Assembly: GCA_016222825.1 (NCBI GenBank) | Contig: JACRQF010000010.1 | Coordinates: forward strand, 744,001-808,000 | Direction: 5' to 3' | Source: Verrucomicrobiota bacterium | GTDB lineage: Bacteria; Verrucomicrobiota; Verrucomicrobiia; CAIQCK01 | DNA length: 64,000 nucleotides | In this document: piece after piece, positions 17,940 to 28,300 of the stretch | How the letters are laid out: each line of letters starts with the position of its first letter | Position numbering within the stretch: position 1 is the stretch's first letter | Program-made: the position numbers and the translations under genes | Notes under the pieces: generated by a model | What the model saw: only the letters and a program-made list of their open reading frames with translations | The model's database searches: none | What the model was told of the DNA's origin: nothing

Positions 17940-18908
17940 CTACTTCTTCGGCGTCGCGTCGGCTTTGATGTCGCCGAGCGCCCACTGAATGCCGTCGAGG
18001 TAATACTGCACCACCGGCGCGTCCTGGAACACGTTCATAGCGTGACCGAGCGAGCAGTAAAACAGCCGGCCTTTGCCGACGTTCTTGATCCAAGAGACCG
18101 CGTAGTCATCGTCGGTGCGGCAGCCTCGCGGTTTGTTGGTTTTCGGGTCCAGCGATCGGATGGGCTTGGCGGTTTCTTCGTCTGTGAGGTCCATGCCAAT
18201 CAGCACACGGCGATCGGCACGCGTGTAGGCGTCCTTGAACTGGTAAATCTCGTCCTTCAACCGGAAACTCTTCCCGCCAAACGCCCGGCAGAGCGGATGA
18301 TTCGGCTCGTCGAGTTTGAAGGCCCACTTCCCGTCGGTCTTGCCGCCGGGACCACCGCCACCCCACGGATGACCGGCGAAACGTCCGCCCATGAGCTGCT
18401 GGCCTTCGGGCCATTTGCCGAAGTTGTCGGTCGCGCCGTGGATGCCGATGATGGCCTTGCCGTTGTTGATGAAATCGAGCAGGGCCTGCCTGATTTCCGG
18501 CGTGTGGTCGAGGCTGGTGGTGTTGTTGAACACCAGCCCGTCATACTTCGCCAGGTTCTCCGCGCTCAACGCCTCCCACTCGCGACTGAAGTCGCACGTC
18601 CACGCGCCGGTCTTCTTGCCCATCAGTTCGATGCACTTGTTGCCGCCGGCAACGCCGCTGCCGTGGAAGAACCCATCGCAGCGCCAGAACACGAGCAGCT
18701 TGCGCGTCTTCTTCGGTTTCGCGGCCTTGGCGGGCAGTGCGGCCTCGATCTTCTCCAAATCCGCCGCCGAAATCTCCGGCACCTTCGTCTTGTCGGGCGG
18801 CGGCGGTTTCGGCGCAGTCTTCGCCTTGTCCTGCGCACCGCACACAGCCGCCGTCACGCAAGCCGCAGCAACCAACGAGAGAATCATCAAGCTACTCTTT
18901 GTTTTCAT
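17940..18908 (-). CDS. Secreted ThuA-domain protein
   Basis: 322 residues. A signal peptide (AAACVTAAVCGAQ) is followed by a Lys/Pro-rich linker to about residue 65, then a class I glutamine amidotransferase-like ThuA fold: KLLVFWRCDGFFHG, YDGLVFNNTT, LLDFINNGKAIIGIHGATD, GGRFAGHPW, and GKGRLFYCSLGHAMNVFQD. ThuA proteins are linked to trehalose and other sugar utilisation, and their exact reaction is mostly undefined. In this phylum they commonly accompany Gfo/Idh oxidoreductases, as here: the Gfo/Idh gene ends 40 bases upstream. A related ThuA lies at 40683. Confidence 0.85.
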   Translation of the reverse strand: MKTKSSLMILSLVAAACVTAAVCGAQDKAKTAPKPPPPDKTKVPEISAADLEKIEAALPAKAAKPKKTRKLLVFWRCDGFFHGSGVAGGNKCIELMGKKTGAWTCDFSREWEALSAENLAKYDGLVFNNTTSLDHTPEIRQALLDFINNGKAIIGIHGATDNFGKWPEGQQLMGGRFAGHPWGGGGPGGKTDGKWAFKLDEPNHPLCRAFGGKSFRLKDEIYQFKDAYTRADRRVLIGMDLTDEETAKPIRSLDPKTNKPRGCRTDDDYAVSWIKNVGKGRLFYCSLGHAMNVFQDAPVVQYYLDGIQWALGDIKADATPKK

Positions 18909-18910
18909 AT

Positions 18911-18947
18911 TCTTCTGACTTCTGTCTTCTGATCTCTGACCTCTGTT
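18911..18947. repeat. Degenerate TCTGACT/TCTGACC heptamer array
   Basis: About five imperfect units of TCTGACY/TCTTCTG lie in the 40-base gap between the Gfo/Idh stop and the ThuA start. On the minus strand this reads as purine-rich CAGAGGTCAGA units directly before the ThuA ATG. The same unit recurs at 22247-22348. Confidence 0.55.
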
Positions 18948-18948
18948 C

Positions 18949-20241
18949 CTACAACGTCCACGGCGCTCTCATCGCCCGACTCAACATCCGGTTCGCTTGC
19001 TCGTCGCCGGGGAACTTCTCGGCCTTCGGGTCCCACTTCAGCGGCCGGCCCAACCGGAACGCGATGATGCCAATCTGGCAGACCGTCGCCGTGCGATGGC
19101 CAATCTCTGCCGTGCAAATCGTCGGCTTGCGCGAGCGGATGCAGGAGAACCAGTTGTCGAAATGGTCGCGGCTCTCGTAGAGATGGACGTCGCCCGGGCC
19201 AAACTGTGTCCCCGCAAGGCTCGCCGGCTCGGTCTGGAGCCAGTCGCCGCGGTTCACGGCCACCCAGCCCTTTTCGCCGATCCACTGCGTCGCCGAGCCG
19301 GGTTGTTTGTTGCCGACATACATCTTCACGCCGTCGGCGTAGGTGTAGGTGAGGTTCTTCACATCCTTGCCATCCGGCGGAACCACCTCCACCGGCCCGG
19401 TGTGATCGGTGCCGAGGCCCCACTGCGCGATGTCGAAATGGTGCGCGCCGAAATCCGCCTGGCCGCCGCTCGCAAACTCGCCGTAGCCGCGCCAGTTCGG
19501 GAAGCTGTGCGTCCAGCCGTCGGGCGCGAGCGCGGAGTTGTAGGGCCGCCACGGCGACGGGCCGAGCCAGAAGTCCCAGTTCAGTCCCGCCGGCACCGGC
19601 TCCTCCGGCAGATCGCAGAACGGCTTCGACGGCCCGCCGATGCTGACCCAGACTTCCTTCACCTTGCCGATGCAGCCGTTGCGCACCAGCTCACTTGCAT
19701 AACGGAACGCGCGGTTGCTGCGCTGCTGGCTGCCGGTCTGGAACATTGTGCTGTTCGCCTTCGCGGCATCGGCGATAGCGCGACTTTCCCAGTTCGTCAG
19801 CGCCAGCGGCTTCTCGCAATAGACATCCTTGCCCACCTTGCACGCCGCCACGGCGATCAACCCGTGCCAATGGTCCGGAACACCGATCGTCACTGCGTCG
19901 AGGTCGGGCATCTCCAACATCTCGCGATAATCCTCAAACGTCTTGCAGCCCTTGTATTCGCCCTTGCCTGTGCGCTCGGCGTAACGCTTGTTGACCTCTT
20001 CGCAGAAATGCTCGCGCACGCCTTTGTGGACGTCGCAGAGCGCCACAACCTGCACATCCTGGCGGCCAAGGCAGTAACCCAAGTGCCCGCGCCCCATCGC
20101 ACCCTGGCCGACATTGGCGAGATTGATCCGCTTGCTCGGCGCGTTTGCGCCCAGCACAGAAGCGGGGATGAGATTTGGAAACGCCAGCGCGCCTGCGGCG
20201 GCGGCTTTCAGGAAATGACGACGCGAGACCTTCTGGTTCAT
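18949..20241 (-). CDS. Tat-exported Gfo/Idh/MocA-family oxidoreductase
   Basis: 430 residues from ATG 20241. An upstream in-frame extension overlaps the HEAT gene and is unlikely. A twin-arginine signal (SRRHFLKAAAAG) precedes a Rossmann fold (INLANVGQGAMGRGH, VVALCDV). The family catalytic motif is present as YCEKPLAL, with GVPDHWH before it and HHFDIAQW in the C-terminal domain. Tat export means the enzyme folds around its nicotinamide cofactor in the cytoplasm and works in the periplasm. Such enzymes oxidise or epimerise sugars, often at C3. The C-terminal NRMLSRAMRAPWTL is almost identical to that of the paralogue at 41476. Its neighbours are a HEAT protein upstream and ThuA downstream. 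Confidence 0.88.
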   Translation of the reverse strand: MNQKVSRRHFLKAAAAGALAFPNLIPASVLGANAPSKRINLANVGQGAMGRGHLGYCLGRQDVQVVALCDVHKGVREHFCEEVNKRYAERTGKGEYKGCKTFEDYREMLEMPDLDAVTIGVPDHWHGLIAVAACKVGKDVYCEKPLALTNWESRAIADAAKANSTMFQTGSQQRSNRAFRYASELVRNGCIGKVKEVWVSIGGPSKPFCDLPEEPVPAGLNWDFWLGPSPWRPYNSALAPDGWTHSFPNWRGYGEFASGGQADFGAHHFDIAQWGLGTDHTGPVEVVPPDGKDVKNLTYTYADGVKMYVGNKQPGSATQWIGEKGWVAVNRGDWLQTEPASLAGTQFGPGDVHLYESRDHFDNWFSCIRSRKPTICTAEIGHRTATVCQIGIIAFRLGRPLKWDPKAEKFPGDEQANRMLSRAMRAPWTL

Positions 20242-20288
20242 GACCGTCTCCCGTAAAAAGTTGGACGCCAGTTGTAACGCCGAGCGTC

Positions 20289-22103
20289 CTACTTCTTCTT
20301 CACCACCGTCGCGATGGCGCCTTCGATCATCTTCTTGTCTTCCGGACGCTCCATCAGCGTCAGGAGCTTTTGCAGCGTCTCCGTCTTCTTCTTCGCGTTG
20401 AAGCTGCACTTCCGGTCGTTGAGGATGCGCACCACGGCGCGCGCGCCGAGAATCTTGTGCTTTGCGTCGCCGCTCTTCGCAACGAGGTCCATGATCGGCG
20501 CAACGGCCGCGTCCGACTTCCAGTTGAACAGCGCCCGCGCCGCCGGATCCTTCAGCGCCGCCGGGCCGGAGGTGAACGTCTCCCTGGCGATCTTCAGCGA
20601 CTCCGCGCCCGCACCGGTGCTTGCCAGCGAGATCAGCGTGGCCTTCGTCGCTTCCGAGCAGCCCGACGCGCTGGCCCAGAGCTTCGCGAACCGCTCATCT
20701 TCCTTGCCGAGCGCCTGCGTCGCCTTCCAGAGGACCGAGGCCACCTTGTCCTTGTTGTCGGCCTTCTCCAGCAACGCCAGCAGCGCCGGCATCTCTTCCG
20801 CGCCCGCAAAACCGTCGAGCGCATCCAGCGCCGCGCCGCGCACGTCCTTGTTCTCGCTGCCAGCCATCTTCAGCAGTCGCGGCACGACCGAGCGGTCGGC
20901 GCGGGCCTTCAGCGTCAACGCCGCCACGCGCACCTTCTTCGCGTCGGCGTCGTCGAGCATCTTCGTCATCGCTTCGTTGACGCCTTCCGCGTTGATGCGC
21001 CCCAGTGTTTGCTGCGCCGCAGCGGCCACGTCGCCTTCGGCCGTCGCCAGCGCAATGAGGTCGCCGACGACACTGGAATTGCCAACCTTCTCCAACGCGA
21101 GCGCCGCCTCCATCTTCACCGCCTCCACGCTGCTGCCCAGCGCGGTCTTCACCGCCGGCAGCGCCGGTTTGTCGCCGCGCTCGGCCAGCGTGCGGAGCAC
21201 CGCCACCTGCACGGCCGCCGGCAGACCGGGCAGCGCCATGCACAATTCCATTGTGACGCCCTTGCTCTCCATTCGCTGCGCCGCCTTCGCCGCCGCCAGC
21301 GCCAGCGGCAACTGCTGATCCTTGAGCGCGCTGCGGACCGCATCCAATCCCTTTGCGCCGCCGAAATCCACCAGGCCGTTCAACGCCGCGATCACCGCGG
21401 GCTGGCTCTTGCCCTTCGCAAACTCCTCCTCAAACACCGCCACCGCCTCGTCCTTGCCGCCGGACTTGGCGAGATTGAACGCCGCGTCCATCAACGTCCG
21501 CTCACGCAGCGGCTCGAACTCCGCCGCGACCTTCGCCGACTTCAACGCCGCCACCGCGCCCGCGCCGCCGACGCGGCCGAGGGCTTGCAGCGACGCGCGC
21601 ACCAAGTCCGCGTTGCCGGAACCGAGATAGCCTGTCACGACGCCGACCAGCTCCGGGTTCTGCCGCGCCGCGAGCGTGTTGATAATGCCGATCTGGATCT
21701 TTCCGCTGGACGACTTGAGCGCCGCGAGCAGTCCGTCACAGACCGCCTTGCACGGCAGGTTCTCCAGCGCGAGCCGCGCCACGTCCGCCGACTTCTCCTC
21801 GCCGAGCATCTTCAACAGCGGCGCGACGCACGCCTCCGAGCCGATCATGCGGAGCTGTTCGCACACAAACTTCTTGCAGGCGTAGGTCGCCTCCGGTTTG
21901 GCAATGGCGGCGATGAGCTTCGCCTCGATGGCCGGGTAGCCGGCGGGCTTGGCCTCGCGAATCTCCTGCTGGATGGCCGCGAGCATCTCCGACTTCTTGC
22001 CAAAGTCGTAGGCGGGCAGTTCCGCGTAGGGATCCGCTTGCGCCGAGGCGGACAACGCCAGCGCCGCGAAAAACGTGAAGGTCAGAGACAGGCATTTGTT
22101 CAT
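20289..22103 (-). CDS. Secreted HEAT-repeat protein
   Basis: 604 residues from ATG 22103, with AAGGAG upstream and a signal peptide ending ASAQA. Nearly the whole mature protein is alpha-helical HEAT/PBS-lyase-like repeats of about 30-35 residues, Ala/Leu/Lys-rich, with repeated forms of VRxAALxALGxxG (for example LVRASLQALGRVG, DVRGAALDALDGF, AVKMEAALALEKVG). No catalytic motif was seen. HEAT repeats bind proteins, so it may be a periplasmic scaffold for the sugar enzymes encoded downstream. In this phylum such proteins commonly flank ThuA and Gfo/Idh genes. The gap to the downstream Gfo/Idh start is about 47 bases, suggesting one transcript. Confidence 0.85.
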   Translation of the reverse strand: MNKCLSLTFTFFAALALSASAQADPYAELPAYDFGKKSEMLAAIQQEIREAKPAGYPAIEAKLIAAIAKPEATYACKKFVCEQLRMIGSEACVAPLLKMLGEEKSADVARLALENLPCKAVCDGLLAALKSSSGKIQIGIINTLAARQNPELVGVVTGYLGSGNADLVRASLQALGRVGGAGAVAALKSAKVAAEFEPLRERTLMDAAFNLAKSGGKDEAVAVFEEEFAKGKSQPAVIAALNGLVDFGGAKGLDAVRSALKDQQLPLALAAAKAAQRMESKGVTMELCMALPGLPAAVQVAVLRTLAERGDKPALPAVKTALGSSVEAVKMEAALALEKVGNSSVVGDLIALATAEGDVAAAAQQTLGRINAEGVNEAMTKMLDDADAKKVRVAALTLKARADRSVVPRLLKMAGSENKDVRGAALDALDGFAGAEEMPALLALLEKADNKDKVASVLWKATQALGKEDERFAKLWASASGCSEATKATLISLASTGAGAESLKIARETFTSGPAALKDPAARALFNWKSDAAVAPIMDLVAKSGDAKHKILGARAVVRILNDRKCSFNAKKKTETLQKLLTLMERPEDKKMIEGAIATVVKKK

Positions 22104-22246
22104 GGCAGAAGACTCCTTTTCAAGCAAACGGCGGACAACAGCAGTTTTCAGATGGCCGCAACATGATTGAGCCGCGATTAAACGCGCGCCGCCCGCCCCT
22201 GTCAACGCTTTAACCCTGATACCAAAGTGCCAATGCCAGAAAGGCC

Positions 22247-22348
22247 GGAGGTCAGTGGTCGGAGGTCAGAAGTCAGTGGTCAGTGGCCAGTCGGCGCAGG
22301 CGAATGTATCCGGCTGACTGACCTCTGTCCTCTGACTTCTGACCTCTG
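22247..22348. repeat. TCAGAGG-type repeats forming a 15-base perfect inverted repeat
   Basis: GAGGTCAGAAGTCAG (22262-22276) is exactly inverted at 22332-22346, each arm embedded in further degenerate TCAGAGG/TCAGTGG units. The element starts right after the stop of the giant RCC1 gene and precedes the HEAT gene. In RNA it would form a long hairpin that could end or attenuate transcription, although no U-tract follows. Confidence 0.6.
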
Positions 22349-22351
22349 ATT

Positions 22352-25300
22352 TCACGGCGCGAGAAACGCCGTGTAGAAGTAGTCGTTGAACTTCCACACC
22401 CCGCCCAGCAACGACCAGAGCCGCACATACACCGGCCCGCCGTCCACCGGCAACGTCACCGCCTGCGTCCGGTTCGTCCCGACCACCGCCGCGTAGAGGT
22501 CGTGGCTTCCCGGCGTGCTGCCGGCCCACATCGCATACTGGCTCACCCCGCTGCCCGCGCTCCATCCAAACACCGTCGAGGCCGCAGCCAGCGTGTCGCC
22601 GTTCGCGTGGCTCGTCATCTGCGCCTTCGCGCCAGCGCCGCTGCCCGTCTCATACGCGTAGTCGTTGAACTCCCATGTCCCGCCCACCAGCGACCACAGC
22701 CGCACGTAAACCGGTTCGCTGTCCAGCGGCAAGGTCAACTGCTGCGTCCGGTTCGTTCCCACTACCTGCGCCCACAGTCCATAGCTGCCCGCCGTGCTGC
22801 CCACCCAGAACGCATACTGGCTGACGCCCGTGCCCGCGCTCCAGTTCAGCGTCACCGGGTTGGAAACGAACGTCGTCCCGTTGGTCGGGCTGAGCATCTC
22901 CGCCCGCGACGTGGGCGCAGCGTAGGCCGTGAACATGTAGTCGTTCGGTTTCCATGTCCCGTTGATCAACGACCAGAGCCGCACATACAACCGCCGGCCG
23001 TCGGTGGGCAGCCCTGTCAACGCGCGCGACAGGTTGGCGCCTTCAACCGCCGCATAGAGGTCATAGCTTCCCGGATTACTGCCCACCCAGAGCGCGTATT
23101 GGCTCGCGCCCGCGCCCGCGTCCCACGACAAGGTCACATTCGCCGAGCCGAGCGCCGCGCCGTTGCCCAGGCCCGTGAACCTCGCTTTCACCGCGTTCAG
23201 CGCCCGGTAACTGTAATCGTTGTATTGCCAGCCGCCGTTGATGAACGACCAGAGCCGCACGAAGAGCGTGCGGCCGTCCACGGGCAGCGTCAGTGTCCGC
23301 GACAGGTTGGTGCCGACCAGCAACGCGTGAAGGTCGGCGCTGTTCGACGCGCTGCCCACCCAGAGCGCATACTGGCTCGCGCCGACGCCGGCATCCCACC
23401 TGAAGGTCATCGAGGCGCTGCCGTTGGTCGAGCCGACGACGGGGCTGGTCATCGCCGCCTTCGCCGGCAGCGGCGCGGTGTAGCTGTAGTCGTTCACCGC
23501 CTGCCACGTCCCCGCGATGAGCGCCCATAGTCTTGCGTGGATGCTGCTGCCGTTGGCCGGCAACCGCAGCGTCCGCGAGCGGCCCGGCTCCACCATCGCA
23601 TGAAGGTCGTGGCCGCCGGGTGTCGTGCCCACCCAGAGGGCATACTGCGTCGCGCCCGCGACCGGGTCCCAACGGAACGGGACAACGTCGGAAGCGAGCA
23701 CGGAGCCGTCGGCGGGGCTGGTAATGCCCGTCTTGTCCGCCGCAATCACGCCCGTGGTGTAGAGTGCGTTGGTGTTCCAATACAGCGCCGGGTCCAGCCC
23801 GGGCAGATGGATGGAACTGAAACCGCCGACGCCGGCGCTGAAGTCGAACAAATCAAACCAGTCGCCCGCCCGCGGCGTGAAGCCGTTCACCAGCGACACG
23901 TCCAGCGCGCCACCGAAGTTGAACAGGCCGGTGACATCAAACTGGTCGTAGAGCGAGGCGCTGCCGCCGCCCAGTTCCATCCGCATCGTCGCGCCGCCCA
24001 GCAAGCCGAGGTCGCCGTCGTCCGTGATGACGCCGACGCCGTCGCCGGGGGCGATGACGCCCGCGCCGGTGAGCGAGCCGGTGATGGCGCCCGTGCCGGT
24101 GAGAATGGCGTTGGTGTTCACGAACAGCCCGCCGGCAAAGTTGTGCGCGCCGCCGAGCAGGTTGAGCGTGGCGGACTGGAGGCCGTCGCCGACGGCGAAC
24201 CGCGTGGCGTTGGAGACGCTGCTGCCGCCGACGCCCAGGAGGCCGGCGTTGAACGTAAGGACGCTGCCGGCGTTGGTGGACACGAGCCGGCTGGAGGTGA
24301 GCGTGCCGCCGTTGATGACGAGCGCGCCCTGGTTCAGGAAGTTGGTCAGGTTCGCGGCCACGGTGCCGGAAAGCGTCCAGGTGCCGGCGTTGGTGGCGAT
24401 GCCGACATCGAGCCGGCCGCCGCCATGCTGGAGGACCGCGCCGGCGTCGTTGAGGAACACCGTGCCCATGTTCGTGCCACCGATGATTCGCATCGTGCCG
24501 GCGTTATGCTGGAAAGCCGGCGTGAGCACGCCGCCGGACTGGATCAAGAAGCCGGAGTTGGTGACAACGTCCACCGCGACCAGCCCCTCGCCCATCTCGA
24601 ACTGGCCCGAAGCGCCGATGACCATGCGCGGAGCGGCCAGCGTCGCCGTGTTCGTCAACCGCGCGTTGGCGGCGATCATCAGCCCGTCCGCGAACGTGTG
24701 GCTCCCCAACGGCAGGCTCAACGTCGCCGCGTTGGTCCCGTCGCCGACGACGAACCGCACGCCGTTGGAGATGACGGAGCCGAGCGAGGTCAGCACGCCG
24801 CCGTTGATCAACAGGGTGCTCGCGCTGTTGGTGACGAGAATCTGGCCGACGGTCGTCGTCCCGCTGTTGATCTCCAGCCGGCCGTCCTGGAGGTTGAGCA
24901 CCGAACCGCCCGTGAACGGAACCGCGCTGCCAAACAAGCTGTTGGTCCAGTTGATCGTGGGGACCGCAATGGTGGAGAAGGTGTTGTTGCTGAAGTCGAG
25001 CAGAAGGGTGTTGGTGTAGGTCAGGATGCCGGCGCCGAGGTTGCCGAGGATGAGGGTGCTGTCGCCGCTGCTCCAGAGATTGGTCAGCACGTGCGGCGCT
25101 GTCGTCGTCCACCGGATCGCCCCGCCGACGTAGGTGTTCGTAATCACCCCCAAGCCGACGCAGCCGTTGGTGAACAGGCTCAGCGAGTTCGAGCCGAAAA
25201 GACCGCCGCGCACAATCAACGCGTCGTTGTTCGTCATCGTGAGCAAGCTGTTGGTGAAGACCAGCGTGCCGTTGGTGATGGTTAGATTGGAATAATCCCC

Positions 25301-28300
25301 CGTCCACGTATTGCGCAACTGGAGCGTGCCCGCGCCATACTTGACCAGACCCGCGCCGTCATTGACGATGGCGCCCGATCCTCCGGCAACCAGCGTGCCG
25401 GCGTTAATGGTGATATTGCGCGCAAGAAGAGTCGAGCCGCCCAGGGAGAGATACGCCCCGGCGCTGTTACTGCTCACGTTGAGTCCTTGGAGCGTGAGGT
25501 AGCCAAGGCCGTTGTTGATGCTGCCAAATTGGAGTGTGCCACCCTGGTTGATCAGCACGTTCGTGCCCGCACCGACGATGTTGCCGGTATTAAGGACCAG
25601 CGTGCCGACACTGCCGGTGTTGACCCGCAACACGTTGCTGCTGCTCAGAAAATCCAATCGAAGCGTGCTGTCGCTTACGCCGCCGATGATGTTGATGATG
25701 ACGGCGCCCCCCGTAAGAACGGAAGAGTTGGTCAGAAGAGTGACGCCTCCCAAGCCACCATTGGAAAGAACAAGAGTGGGCGTTGCTATACCGATGCCCG
25801 GAGCGGCGGCTATCAACATGTTCGTGCTTGCGCCAGCTTGGAGCATGCCACCGCTCACGGCCACGGTATTCATGGAGACAAGGCCGCCGCCGTATCTGAT
25901 CATAGACGTGCTTCCGCCGCTGCCTGCGTTCCCACTGGAGGTGTTGTAGTTGTAGTCGTTGTATTGCCACTCGCCGCCGATCTTCGACCAGAGCCGCACA
26001 TAGAGCGCGCGGCCATCGGTTGGCAGCGTCAGCATCTGCGACAGGTTCGTGCCCACGTTCAACGCGTGAAGGTCGTGACCTTCCGCCGCGCTGCCCACCC
26101 ACAGTGCATACTGGCTTACCCAAAGTCCGGCGTCCCATGTAAACGTCACCGACCCCCCGCTGGTTGCCGAACCGGGTGACGGACTAAGCATTGCGGCTTT
26201 CGTCGCCACCGGCGCGGTGTAGGCGTAGCTGTTGTATTGCCAGTCGCCGTTGATCAACGACCACAGCCGCACGTAGAGCGGACGACCGTCCAGCGGCAAT
26301 ACCAACGTCCGCGAAGTGCCCGGTTCAAATGCCGCATAAAGGTCAGAGCCGTTCGTCGCGCTGCCCACCCAAAGCCCATACTGGCTCACGCCCGCTCCCG
26401 CGTTCCACGTGAACACCACCGAGCCATCCCTCAACACCGGGTCAAGCTTCAGCGATTTCATCGCCGCCTTCGTCGCCGTGGGCGCGGTGTAACTGTTCGT
26501 GGCGGCCTGCTGCCACGCGCCGCTGACCCAGGCTGACAGCGTCACATGAATCTGCCGCCCATCCGCCGGCACCTGCAACGTCCTTGTCCGGTTCGTTTCC
26601 ACACCCACATACAAATCACCGCCACCCGGCGCGCTGCCCACGCGCAACTCGTATTGGATGACATCAGCGAGGCCATCCCACGCAAACGTCACCTGATCCG
26701 AAGTGAACACAAGCCCGTCTGCCGGCGTAATCACCGTGAGCCGCGGGTCGTTCTTCAGCGCAATGCAGTGGTCGCTGCCGCTTGCGATAGCCACCACGCC
26801 CGACAGGCCCGCGGGAATCGTGCTTTGGCCGGAACGGTTGTCCCCCCAAGCCACCACCGTCCCGTCGCTCTTTAACGCCAGGCTTTGCCGGCCTCCTCCT
26901 GAAATGGCGATCACGTCGGCCAAGCCCACAGGCACGCTGGCTTGGCCGAAACTGTTGTCTCCCCATGCAACAACGGTTCCATCCGACTTCAACGCCAGGC
27001 TGTGAATCGCGCCTGCGGCAACGGCAACCACGTTGGACAGGCCAGCCGGCACATTCGCCTGCCTGTTGTGGTTGAGGCCCCATGCAACAACCGTCCCGTC
27101 GTTTTTCAAAGCCAGATTGTGGCCACCTCCCGCGGAGATAGCGGTGACGCCCGACAAACCTGCTGGCGGCGTTGCCCGTCCGCTGCCGTCATAACCCCAG
27201 CCCGCCAAAGTGCCGTCGTTCTTCAAAGCCAGATTGTGATAATCCCCCGCAGCAATCGCCACCACGCCCGACAAGCCCTCCGGGACGTTGGTAGTTGGCC
27301 CGTAGGCATTCACGCCCCAAGCCACCACTGTGCCGTTGCTCTGCAACGCCAGACTGTGGAAATGCCCCGCGCTGACGGCAACAACTCCAGACAGGCCCGA
27401 AGGCACGTTGCATTGCCCATATTCATTGTTGCCCCAAGCCGCCACCGTCCCGTCGCTCTTCAAAGCCAGATTGTGCGCACTTCCAGAGCCTGCGGAAATA
27501 CTGACGACGCGGAACAGCGTCGGCGAAACGCTGCCTTGGTCGTAGTAGTTCCATCCCCAAGCCACCGCCGTTCCATTGTTTGGCGGAGCGGTATAGGCCG
27601 TATAGACGTAGGCGGTGGCTTTCTGCCACGCCTCACCCACCCACGACCAAAGCGTCACATGGAGCGTCTCGCCGTGCGTCGGCAACTGCACCGTTCTCGA
27701 CAACCCGGTTTCTTCAGCGGCATAAATATCCGTTCCCTCCGGCATCGTCCCGACGGTCAACCTGTAGCGGCTGCCTCCCGGCCGCACACTCCAACTGAAG
27801 GTGGTGGAGGAAGAAATAAAAGGCAGGCCAACAATAGGCGAAACCATCCAAGCATCTTGTGGTGTGTAGTCGCCATCTGCCGTTGTCGTCAGATCACGGT
27901 TGATCGTCACCTCTTGGTTCGTTGGCGAATTCCAACCAAGCAGCGATTTGAACTGCACCGTATGGCTGCCGCGACTCAGTCCGGAAACTGTCGCTCCATT
28001 GTTACGCCAAGCTCCGCCATCCACGCGCCATTGCGCGCCCGCGCTGACCGCGTCAGTGGGATTGATCGCGACCTGTAAGGAACCGGGCTTTTCTGTATAG
28101 GTGCCGCTGGCCGTCGCCGTCACTCCGTCGCTGATGGTCACGTTCTGATTGCCGGGCGAATTCCATCCAAAGACCGAACTGAAACGCACCGTGTGGGTGC
28201 CAACACCAAGATTCGACACGGTCTCGCCGCTGTTGTGCCACGCCCCGCCATCCACCTGCCACTGCGCGCCAACTCCGACAACTTCGGAAGGGCTGATGTT

